DNA from: Maritimibacter sp.
GTDB lineage: Bacteria; Pseudomonadota; Alphaproteobacteria; Rhodobacterales; Rhodobacteraceae
Direction of reading: 5' to 3'
Length of the DNA stretch: 13,214 bases
Assembly: GCA_020441225.1 (NCBI GenBank)
Contig: JAGRMP010000346.1
Span: 1 to 13,214 of the forward strand
Of the stretch, positions 6,748 through 13,214 are shown one piece after another; positions within the stretch are counted from its first letter, which is position 1, and every line of letters starts with the position of its first letter. The notes under the pieces were generated by a model. That model was not told the origin of the DNA. It made no database searches and saw only the letters and a program-made list of their open reading frames with translations. A program made the translations under genes and the position numbers.

Positions 6748-8832
6748 TCAGAGCCGGGTACCCTCGATGACCCACATGGTCTCGGGGTAGGACCACGGCA
6801 GGGTCAGGCCATGGCTCATCAGATACCGTCCCGACAGGGTCGCGGGGCCGCGCTTCAGAAGCGGGAACCCACGCGAAAAGCCGGGCGCGTCGGCGCGGTT
6901 CACGAGCTCGACGCGGTAGAAGGCGCGCGGGTCGAGCCGGGTGAGCGCGAGCGGGCGCGGGGCGATCTGATGCGAAGTCTCCGCATTGCCGGCAAAGACC
7001 ACGAACCGCCCGCCGTCCAGGGCGAGCTGCTGTTCGGCGATCACGGCGGGGTCGGCGCTGTCGAGCGCCAGGATGTCGGCCGCACGCAGCCAGTCGCGGT
7101 TTCGCTTCCACCAGGCGGTCACCTGGGTCAGAACCTGCGCTTCCGCCTCGGTGAGCTCGCGCGGATCCATCTCGAAGCCCATGTGGCGCTGTGCCGCGAC
7201 CCAGGCGCGGAAGGACATGTCGAGCACCCGGCCCGATGTGTGGCAGACCCGCGGGCCGACATGGCTTCCGGTGACGGCGGCGGGCAGGAACAGTGCCGCA
7301 TTGTGCTGGATCTTCAGCCGTTCGAGCGCATCGTTGCTGTCCGAGAGCCAGACCCGCTGGGTGCGGGAGAGGATGCCGAAATCGATCCGCCCGCCGCCCG
7401 AGGCGCAGCTTTCGATCTCCACGGCGTGGAAATCCGCCCGCAACCGGTCGAACAGCGCGTAGGTGCCGCGGGTCTGGGCCGCGTCCGGGGCCGGCAGCAG
7501 CCGGTTGTGATCCCACTTGATGTATTCGATGTCGTTCTCGGTGAGCAGCGCGGCGATGCGGTCGTAGAGGTAGTCCCGTACCGCTTCCTGGCCCAAGTCG
7601 AGCACCTTCTGGCCGCGGCCGAGAACCTGGTCGGCGTCGCCGAGCACCCAGTCGGGATGGGCGCGGTAGAGATCGGACTCCGCGTTGACCATCTCGGGCT
7701 CGACCCAGAGGCCGAAGCCCATGCCGAGCCGCTTCACGTGGTCGATGAGCGGTGTCAGCCCGCCCGGCCATTTGCGCGCGTCCACCACCCAATCGCCGAG
7801 CGAGGAGGTGTCGTCGTCGCGCCGGCCGAACCAGCCGTCGTCGAGCACGAAGCGTTCCGCCCCGAGGGCGGCGGCGCGGGTGGCGATGTCCGTGAGCGTA
7901 TCGAGATCGTGGTCGAAATAGACCGCTTCCCAGCAATTGTAATGTACCGGGCGTGGCGCTGCGGGTTTCGGCCAGGTGACGATCCGGTCGCGCAGATGCC
8001 GCTGGAAAGCGGTCGCGCAGCCGTTCAGGCCTTCGTCCGACCAGGTCGCGAAAAGCGTCGCGGTTTCATAGGTTTGTCGCGGTTCCAGCTCGGTTCCCGT
8101 CGCGTTTCCGAACTGGATCTGCCGCTGTCCGTCGGGCAGCTCTTCCGCGACCATACGGTGCCCACCGGACCAGCCGTAGTGAAAGGCGCAAGCCCCGCCG
8201 GCGGTGTTGGTCGCGCCGCGCATCGGCACGATCAGGCCGGGGAAATGCTCGTGCCCGCTGCGGCCCGTACGGGCCTCGCGCAACCGCATCCCCGGGGTCC
8301 AGGGCGTGCGGTTCACCTGGAACTCGCCGCACCAGCGCCCGGCAATGTCGATGATCTCGTCCGAAAGCTGCGGCGCGGGGAAGACCGGGGCGGCGAACCA
8401 GTCGAGCCATACCGGCGCCGCGCTGTCGAGCTGCGCCTGGGCCGAGATCACATGGGTCTCGGGGTCGATCTCGAATCGGGCGGTGTAGTCGAGCCCGTTC
8501 TCCGCGTCGCGGTACTTCAGCGCGAGCCGTCCCTCCGCCGCCTCGGCATCGGCGAAGCGGAACAGCGGCAGAAGACGCGCGCCATCCGCCCGCCGCAGGG
8601 CAAGACCCGGCTGACCGGGAAAACTCCGCCGCGCCTCGGGGCAGATCGATACTTCCGGCGGTTCGTCGAGCATCCCGCCGGTGATATCGGTCACACCCGC
8701 CTCGCAGAGCGCAGAGAGGTCCTCGGACCGCGGCAGGTTCGGTCCCCAGTAGACCACCCCGGCGAGGCGATCGTCGCGGGCGGCGAGCACCAGGGTCTGC
8801 CGCGTGTCGTCGAGCCGCCAGGTCCGGATCAT
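6748..8832 (-). CDS. Alpha-galactosidase, glycoside hydrolase family 36
   Basis: A 694-residue enzyme predicted to hydrolyse terminal alpha-galactosyl residues with retention. An N-terminal beta-sandwich (about 1-290) precedes the TIM barrel, entered at PVHYNCWEAVYFDH (295-308). Landmarks are VLDDGWFGRRDDD (329-341), the nucleophile D441 in YIKWDHNR, CASGGGRIDFGIL (476-488), and the acid/base D498 in WLSDSND. The overall length and domain order fit the bacterial single-chain GH36 type (about 700-740 residues). No signal peptide is present, so it acts on imported substrate. The ATG at 8832 overlaps the permease stop by four bases (ATGA). The frame stays open upstream to about 9594, but that part reads antisense-like shadow sequence of the permease and is not part of this protein. 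Typical GH36 substrates include melibiose, raffinose and galactosyl-galactosides; the actual one here is inferred only from context. Confidence 0.94.
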   Translation of the reverse strand: MIRTWRLDDTRQTLVLAARDDRLAGVVYWGPNLPRSEDLSALCEAGVTDITGGMLDEPPEVSICPEARRSFPGQPGLALRRADGARLLPLFRFADAEAAEGRLALKYRDAENGLDYTARFEIDPETHVISAQAQLDSAAPVWLDWFAAPVFPAPQLSDEIIDIAGRWCGEFQVNRTPWTPGMRLREARTGRSGHEHFPGLIVPMRGATNTAGGACAFHYGWSGGHRMVAEELPDGQRQIQFGNATGTELEPRQTYETATLFATWSDEGLNGCATAFQRHLRDRIVTWPKPAAPRPVHYNCWEAVYFDHDLDTLTDIATRAAALGAERFVLDDGWFGRRDDDTSSLGDWVVDARKWPGGLTPLIDHVKRLGMGFGLWVEPEMVNAESDLYRAHPDWVLGDADQVLGRGQKVLDLGQEAVRDYLYDRIAALLTENDIEYIKWDHNRLLPAPDAAQTRGTYALFDRLRADFHAVEIESCASGGGRIDFGILSRTQRVWLSDSNDALERLKIQHNAALFLPAAVTGSHVGPRVCHTSGRVLDMSFRAWVAAQRHMGFEMDPRELTEAEAQVLTQVTAWWKRNRDWLRAADILALDSADPAVIAEQQLALDGGRFVVFAGNAETSHQIAPRPLALTRLDPRAFYRVELVNRADAPGFSRGFPLLKRGPATLSGRYLMSHGLTLPWSYPETMWVIEGTRL

Positions 8833-9674
8833 TTCACCGCTCCAAGGGTAAGGCCGGCGATGAAATGGCGCTGCATCAGGAAGAACATCAGGACCGGCGG
8901 CATCGCCGCCACGATGGCGCCCGCCGAGACCAGTTGCCACTGCGCGATCCACTGGCCGTTGAGCGAGTAGAGACCGGCGGTGACGGGCTGGGTCGAGGAC
9001 GAGGTGGTGAGCACCGTCGCCCAGAAATAATCGTTCCAGATGAAGGTGAAGATCAGCACCGCAAGCGCCGCGATGGCGGGTTTCATGAGCGGCAGGACAA
9101 CGTACCAGAAGATCCGGACCTCGCTCACTCCCTCGACCCGCGCCGCCTCGATCAGCTCGCGCGGCAGCGCGCGGATGAAGTTGCGCATGAACAGCGTGCA
9201 GAACCCGGTCTGGAAGGCGACGTGGAACAGCACCAGCCCCGTGGTGGTGTTGTAGAGCCCGAGGTTCACGGTCATGTCGCGCACCGGCACCATCAGGATC
9301 TGGAACGGCACGAAATTGCCGGCGACGAACATGAAGAAGATGAAGATGTTCGCCTTGAACCGGTAGATCCCGAGCGCGAAACCGGTGAGCGCCGACAGCA
9401 CCAGCGTGCCCAGCACCGTGGGGATGGTCACCTTGAACGAATTCCAGATGTAATGGCCGATCGGCGAGCCGGTGAAGACATCGGCATAGTTGGAAAACGC
9501 GAGGTAGGAGGGAAATCCGAAGTAATTGCCCGACGCAAGGTCGGAGGCCGGTTTCACCGAGGTGATCGCGACCCCGAGGAGCGGCAGGAGCCACAGGATG
9601 AGCGCGACGGGAAGCGCGAGCTGGTAACCGATCCGGACCGCGCGCGACTGCTGTTCGATGGGACGTGGAAACAT
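8829..9674 (-). CDS. ABC sugar transporter permease, second subunit (MalG/CUT1 type)
   Basis: A 281-residue inner-membrane protein with about six hydrophobic segments, the first at residues 17-38. It has the EAA loop that contacts the ATPase: ELIEAARVEGVSEVRIFWYV then VLPLMKP (173-199), with the expected EAA-x3-G-x9-I-x-LP spacing adapted to this family. The C-terminus MQRHFIAGLTLGAVK is the standard ending of MalG-type (carbohydrate uptake family 1) permeases. It forms a heterodimer with the upstream permease and passes the galactoside into the cytoplasm. The ATG lies one base after the stop of the first permease and follows a G-rich stretch that can serve as ribosome-binding site. It overlaps the alpha-galactosidase start by four bases. 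Confidence 0.93.
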   Translation of the reverse strand: MFPRPIEQQSRAVRIGYQLALPVALILWLLPLLGVAITSVKPASDLASGNYFGFPSYLAFSNYADVFTGSPIGHYIWNSFKVTIPTVLGTLVLSALTGFALGIYRFKANIFIFFMFVAGNFVPFQILMVPVRDMTVNLGLYNTTTGLVLFHVAFQTGFCTLFMRNFIRALPRELIEAARVEGVSEVRIFWYVVLPLMKPAIAALAVLIFTFIWNDYFWATVLTTSSSTQPVTAGLYSLNGQWIAQWQLVSAGAIVAAMPPVLMFFLMQRHFIAGLTLGAVK

Positions 9675-9675
9675 C

Positions 9676-10593
9676 TCAGTTCCCCCCGCGTTCGTCGGAG
9701 ACCATCTTCCAGATGAAGCCGGAGATGAAGACCATCATGATGAGGAAGAGCACGACCGCGATCGAAGCGCCGTAGCCCATGCGGTAGCCGTATTCACTGA
9801 GCGCCTGTTCGTACATGTAGAAGCTGAGCACCCGCGACGAGCCGAACGGCCCCCCGTCGGTCATGATCGAGACGAGGTCGAAGGAGCGCAGAGCGCCGAT
9901 CACGGTGACGACCATCGCGAGGAAGGTCGCGGGGCGGAGTTGCGGCAGGATGATGTACCACAACATCTTCCAGCCCTTGGCGGCGTCGAGACGCGCGGCC
10001 TCGATCTGCTCGGGATCGACCGCGTTGAGACCGGTGAGAAAGAGGATCATGCAATAGGCGATCTGCGGCCAGAGCCCGGCCGCGATGATGCCGTAGGTGA
10101 CCAGGTCGGGATCGGCGAGAACGGCGATGCCGGAGCCCGTGAGCTTTTCGATCAGGATGTAGAACAGCCCGAAATTGGGCGCGTAGAACCAGGCGAAGAT
10201 CAGGCCGACCACGACCTGGCTGATCACGAAAGGAAAGAAGAACAGCGACTTGTAGGCGCGGATCCCGAAGACCTTCTGGTTGAGGAAGATCGCGATGAAC
10301 AGCCCTGCCGGGATCGCGAGCAGGTAGAGCACGAGCCAGATCACGTTGTTCTTGAGCGAGGTGTAGAAAGCGTCGTCGTCGAACAGCTCGGCATAGTTCG
10401 CCATGCCGATCCAGGTCTTTTCGCCGAGCCCGTCCCATTCGAAACCGGAGAGCCAGAAGCTCTCGAAGATCGGAACGATCACGTAGACGAGGAAAAAGAC
10501 CACGCCCGGGATCAGGAAGACATAGGGCGTCAGGGTCTGCTGGTTCGCGCGCCACCAGGAACGCGGGCGGGTCTCAGTGCTGGCAAGGCTCAT
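9676..10593 (-). CDS. ABC sugar transporter permease, first subunit (MalF/CUT1 type)
   Basis: A 305-residue membrane protein with a cytoplasmic N-terminus and hydrophobic segments at roughly 23-44, 84-105, 117-136, 164-187, 222-240 and 274-295. The EAA loop EQIEAARLDAAKGWKMLWYI then ILPQLRP (195-221) is the ATPase docking site. TDGGPFGSSRVLSFYMYEQA (245-264) is characteristic of MalF/UgpA-type subunits. It pairs with the next permease downstream. The ATG at 10593 is preceded by AAAGGGG at suitable spacing. The upstream in-frame extension to 10701 runs through two GC-rich hairpins and is arginine/proline-rich, so it is rejected as coding. It is separated from the binding-protein gene by 119 bp, a much larger gap than elsewhere in the operon. 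Confidence 0.93.
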   Translation of the reverse strand: MSLASTETRPRSWWRANQQTLTPYVFLIPGVVFFLVYVIVPIFESFWLSGFEWDGLGEKTWIGMANYAELFDDDAFYTSLKNNVIWLVLYLLAIPAGLFIAIFLNQKVFGIRAYKSLFFFPFVISQVVVGLIFAWFYAPNFGLFYILIEKLTGSGIAVLADPDLVTYGIIAAGLWPQIAYCMILFLTGLNAVDPEQIEAARLDAAKGWKMLWYIILPQLRPATFLAMVVTVIGALRSFDLVSIMTDGGPFGSSRVLSFYMYEQALSEYGYRMGYGASIAVVLFLIMMVFISGFIWKMVSDERGGN

Positions 10594-10639
10594 GCGGGCA
10601 CCCCTTTCGGCAAAGTCGGCCGGCTGTGTGGGAGTGTCA

Positions 10640-10669
10640 CCGGCCGCCCGGAGCGACCCGGGCGGCCGG
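10640..10669 (-). repeat. GC-rich hairpin, 12-bp stem, upstream of the permease genes
   Basis: CCGGCCGCCCGG (10640-10651) and CCGGGCGGCCGG (10658-10669) form a perfect 12-bp stem with a 6-base loop. It lies in the gap between the binding-protein gene and the first permease gene. In the direction of transcription (minus) no T run follows, so it is not a canonical terminator. It probably protects the 3' end of the upstream message or partly stops transcription, giving more binding protein than permease. The function is inferred. Confidence 0.7.
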
Positions 10670-10676
10670 AGATTGC

Positions 10677-10699
10677 GCGGCCGGGGCAAACCCGGCCGC
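10677..10699 (-). repeat. GC-rich hairpin, 9-bp stem, just after the binding-protein stop
   Basis: GCGGCCGGG (10677-10685) pairs perfectly with CCCGGCCGC (10691-10699) around a 5-base loop. In the minus-strand transcript it comes 13 bases after the stop of the binding-protein gene and before the larger 12-bp hairpin. The two share the CCGGCCG core, so alternative pairing between them is possible. No T run follows, which argues for mRNA protection or pausing rather than intrinsic termination. Confidence 0.65.
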
Positions 10700-10712
10700 A
10701 CGCTGTGTCAGC

Positions 10713-11945
10713 TCACTCGTAGATCCGCTGGCGGGCCTTTTCGAGCCGCTCGAGGATGTTGTCGAGCTGGTCGGGCTGGACCATGAACTGCTGGAAGCCT
10801 TCCATGCCGATCTTGGCCATCTCGGCCGGCGCGTCGCGGTCGAAGAACTGCGCGATGCCGCCCGGGGTGGTCGACAGGAGCTCGAACCCGGCCTTGATGA
10901 ACGGATCATCCTCGGCCACCGACGCATCCTTGTTGATCGGAAGCTGCCCCATCGCCGCGTTGATCTTGGTCTGCGCATCGGCGCTGGCCACGTAGGCGAG
11001 GAAGGCCTTGGCGTCTTCGACGTTGGTCGCACCGGAGGTCAGGTGGATCGTGTCGGTCGGCGCTTCTTCGGCGCGCGGGACGTCCGGGTTGATGGTCGGG
11101 AACGGCATGAACCCGAGCGTGTCGTTCGTCATCCCGCCTTCCTTGAACACGGCGACGGCGAAGTTGCCCATCACGTAATTGGCGGCCGTGCCCTGCACGA
11201 GCTGCGAGGCGGCGTCCTGCCAGTCGAGCGCGGCGTGGTTGGCAGAGATGTACCCCGGCTCCACGAGCTTGGCCCATTCCGCGAAGGTCGCCCGCACACG
11301 GTCGTCGGTCCACGGCACCTTGCCGTTGGCGAGATCCATGTGGAACTCATAGCCGTTTGTGCGCAGGTTCATGTAGTCGAAGATCCCGGCGCCCGGCCAC
11401 AGCGCCTTGGTGCCGGTGGTCAGGCAGTCGATCCCGGCCTCCTTGAACAGGGCGCAGTTGGCGACGAAGTCTTCATAGGTTTCCGGCACTTCGGCCCCGA
11501 CCTGGGCGTAGGCGTCCTTGTTGTAGTAAATGCCCCACTGGTAGTAGGTATAAGGGATACCCCATTGCTTGCCGTCGATGGTCATCGAGGGCAGCGCCGA
11601 GGCGAGCAGGTCCTTGAGACCGTTTTCGTCCCAGACATCCGAGATGTCGGCGAACTGGCCGGCGTTCACGAAGGGCGCCATGCGGTTGCCGGCGTACCAG
11701 TTCGCAAGGTCCGGCGCGTCAGCCGAAAGGAAGTTGCGGATCGAGGTCTTGTAGCCTTCGTGGTCGAAGTTCTGCAGCTCGATCTTGATATCGGGGTTCG
11801 CGGCTTCGAAGTCGGCGATGATCTCCTCCATCGCCGCCAGCGGGGCCGGGTCGTAATCCGCATAGTATTTCACGGTACCGGCAAAGGCGGTCGTGGCTGC
11901 GACGACGGCGACAGCCGACGTCGACAGAGCGAGAATTGAACGCAT
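10713..11945 (-). CDS. ABC transporter sugar-binding protein (family 1, CUT1), periplasmic
   Basis: A 410-residue protein with a Sec signal peptide: MRSIL, a hydrophobic core, then AFA at 20-22, with predicted cleavage before G23. The mature part has the family-1 solute-binding pattern, including IIADFEAANPDIKIELQNF, ADAPDLANWYAGNR, YTYYQWGIYYN (132-142), GTAANYVMGNF and AKAFLAYVAS. The many aromatic residues (YTYYQWGIYY, ALWPGAGIFDYM) are usual for stacking on sugar rings. Two cysteines (C164, C174) could form a disulfide. No lipobox is seen. It captures the galactoside and hands it to the two permeases downstream. ATG 11945 is chosen because GGGAGG lies five bases before it and a signal peptide starts there; the longer frame to 12053 would bury the signal peptide behind a charged tail and run into operator sequence. 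It is the first gene of the operon, divergent from the IclR regulator. Confidence 0.93.
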   Translation of the reverse strand: MRSILALSTSAVAVVAATTAFAGTVKYYADYDPAPLAAMEEIIADFEAANPDIKIELQNFDHEGYKTSIRNFLSADAPDLANWYAGNRMAPFVNAGQFADISDVWDENGLKDLLASALPSMTIDGKQWGIPYTYYQWGIYYNKDAYAQVGAEVPETYEDFVANCALFKEAGIDCLTTGTKALWPGAGIFDYMNLRTNGYEFHMDLANGKVPWTDDRVRATFAEWAKLVEPGYISANHAALDWQDAASQLVQGTAANYVMGNFAVAVFKEGGMTNDTLGFMPFPTINPDVPRAEEAPTDTIHLTSGATNVEDAKAFLAYVASADAQTKINAAMGQLPINKDASVAEDDPFIKAGFELLSTTPGGIAQFFDRDAPAEMAKIGMEGFQQFMVQPDQLDNILERLEKARQRIYE

Positions 11946-11998
11946 TATGTCCTCCCATTTGACGTTCGCGTCATGTGCCGAGAGTACGTTCCGCCATA

Positions 11999-12050
11999 TG
12001 GTTCCAGATTTTGGTTCCAAATATTGAAACTTAATCTCAACTATTGAAAA
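11999..12050. promoter_or_regulatory. Cluster of operator-like half-sites between the sugar operon and IclR gene
   Basis: Two direct copies of TGGTTCCA (11999-12006 and 12012-12019) are followed by two direct copies of TATTGAAA (12022-12029 and 12042-12049). The inner pair forms the imperfect palindrome GTTCCAAATATTGAAAC (12014-12030), in which 6 of 8 symmetric pairs match. The outer copies extend the pattern on both sides. Multiple half-sites of this kind in a divergent region are typical of IclR-family control. The adjacent IclR regulator is the likely binder, by inference. Confidence 0.55.
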
Positions 12051-12072
12051 CACTGATCCGATCCGCTATCAA
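12044..12072 (+). promoter_or_regulatory. Putative sigma-70 promoter of the IclR gene
   Basis: TTGAAA (12044-12049) and TATCAA (12067-12072) are separated by 17 bp, the best spacing for a housekeeping promoter. The -35 box coincides with the rightmost TATTGAAA half-site, which would let the regulator repress itself. In the opposite direction, TTGATA (12072-12067) with TTCAAT (12048-12043) at 18 bp is a weaker candidate for the sugar operon. Neither is proven. Confidence 0.4.
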
Positions 12073-12122
12073 TGTCAACAGTTTCGTTGCCGCGGGGAGC
12101 GGGCGAAGCGGGAGGACAGCGC

Positions 12123-12899
12123 ATGAACAAGCAGGCGCCGGGTGACGGCACCGTCGGCAAGGCCCTCGAGGTGCTCGATTGCGTCGCCGAGTTCGGCCGC
12201 CCGGTCCGCTTCGGCGAGATCCTGGAGCTGTCCCCCTACCCCAAGGCGACGCTGTACCGGCTGCTCCAGACGCTGACGAATCAGAACATGCTGGCCTACA
12301 ACACCGATGGCACCTACTGGCTCGGCGCCCGGCTGATGCGGCTTGCCCACGCCGCCTGGAACACCGCCTCGCTCGCGCCCATCGCGCGGCCCTTCATCGA
12401 GGCGCTGGCGGCCGAGGTCGGCGAGTCGGTCCATCTCGCGCAGCTCGACAACGGCCAGGTCCTGTTCATCGACAAGCTCAAGGCGACCGACCAGTTCGAG
12501 ACCCTGGCCCGCGTCGGCCATGTCGCCCCTGCCTACTGCACCGGCGTGGGCAAGTGCATCCTCGCCTTTCTCGCACCGAAGCGTCTGGAGCTCGCGCTGC
12601 AGCAGCAGAGCTTTTTCCAGTACACCGAAAACACCCATGTCTCGATTGCCAGCCTGATCGCCGAGCTCGAAGAGATCCGCCGCGACGGCGTCGGCTTCGA
12701 CCGCCAGGAACACGAACACGGGATCAATTCGATCGCCGCGCCGATCCTCGATACCAACGGGCGGGTGATCGGGGCGCTGTCGATCGCCACCTCGACGACC
12801 CGCCATACCACCGAAAGCCTCAAGGCCTTCCGCCCCGCCCTGCTCGAAACCGCCAAGAAGATCGGCGAAGAAGCCACCCAGTGGCATTTCCCCGCCTGA
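12123..12899 (+). CDS. IclR family transcriptional regulator
   Basis: A 258-residue protein, the usual IclR length. The N-terminal winged helix-turn-helix (about 10-70) includes [14 protein letters not shown] and [19 protein letters not shown]. The C-terminal effector domain (about 85-255) has [34 protein letters not shown] (132-150), [20 protein letters not shown] (189-208) and the [13 protein letters not shown] strand. IclR proteins bind small metabolites in this GAF-like domain, and may repress or activate. The ATG at 12123 follows a GGGAGGA ribosome-binding site; an upstream in-frame ATG at 12072 overlaps the proposed -10 box and is rejected. It is divergent from the galactoside operon and 23 bp upstream of the ABC ATPase gene, so it probably controls both with galactose or a galactoside as signal. 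The effector is inferred from context. Confidence 0.93.
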   Translation: MNKQAPGDGTVGKALEVLDCVAEFGRPVRFGEILELSPYPKATLYRLLQTLTNQNMLAYNTDGTYWLGARLMRLAHAAWNTASLAPIARPFIEALAAEVGESVHLAQLDNGQVLFIDKLKATDQFETLARVGHVAPAYCTGVGKCILAFLAPKRLELALQQQSFFQYTENTHVSIASLIAELEEIRRDGVGFDRQEHEHGINSIAAPILDTNGRVIGALSIATSTTRHTTESLKAFRPALLETAKKIGEEATQWHFPA

Positions 12900-12922
12900 G
12901 CCAGCCCGACAAGGAGACCAGA

Positions 12923-13214
<292 letters not shown>

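Noticed and set aside
5563..8970. Plus-strand open frame of 1135 codons antisense to galT and the alpha-galactosidase gene
   Set aside because: Its translation is rich in R, H, G, P and V with no recognisable domain. It lies exactly opposite well-supported genes and has no ribosome-binding site. Such long antisense frames are usual in high-GC DNA.
8833..9594. In-frame N-terminal extension of the alpha-galactosidase (to 948 residues)
   Set aside because: The extension overlaps the whole second permease gene in another frame, and its sequence is low-complexity R/H/A/G. The ATGA overlap at 8829-8832 gives the proper start and the expected GH36 length.
9658..10722. Plus-strand open frame of 354 codons rich in D, E and H, antisense to the first permease
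   Set aside because: The composition is the mirror of hydrophobic membrane-protein codons on the other strand. There is no domain or start signal.

Overview
The window is high-GC, densely coded bacterial DNA. TRAP and CUT1 ABC transporters, RpiR and IclR regulators and short ATGA/TGATG gene overlaps suggest an alphaproteobacterium, most likely Rhodobacteraceae (Roseobacter-type). That assignment is inferred from style and gene content; there is no rRNA or other phylogenetic marker. I see no tRNA, rRNA, CRISPR, insertion sequence or phage gene.

Left block (1-2497). A minus-strand operon runs off the left edge: an N-formylglutamate amidohydrolase-family enzyme (721-1482), a TRAP small permease (170-721) and the N-terminus of the TRAP large permease (1-170). 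Each gene overlaps the next by one base. Divergent from it is an RpiR-type regulator (1634-2497, probable TTG start), separated by about 150 bp that hold two short inverted repeats. This looks like an uptake-plus-hydrolysis module for a small acid or N-acyl compound of unknown identity.

Central and right block (2561-13214). A minus-strand operon of about 9.4 kb starts at 11945 and encodes, in order, a periplasmic sugar-binding protein, two CUT1 permeases, a GH36 alpha-galactosidase, GalT, GalK and a GH42 beta-galactosidase. Divergent from it are an IclR-type regulator (12123-12899) and the start of a MalK/UgpC-type ABC ATPase (12923-13214, cut by the right edge). The 177-bp divergent region holds a cluster of operator-like half-sites and a plausible promoter for the regulator. 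Two GC-rich hairpins lie between the binding-protein gene and the first permease gene.

How it works together (inference): an intact galactoside is imported by the ABC transporter and hydrolysed in the cytoplasm, since neither glycosidase has a signal peptide. The freed galactose is phosphorylated by GalK and converted by GalT through the Leloir pathway. The UDP-glucose 4-epimerase and mutarotase are not in the window. Having both alpha- and beta-galactosidase, but no sucrose- or fructose-handling gene, raises the possibility that the natural substrate carries both linkages, for example the digalactosylglycerol head group of algal galactolipids. The window is otherwise conventional; I did not find a clearly new type of system.
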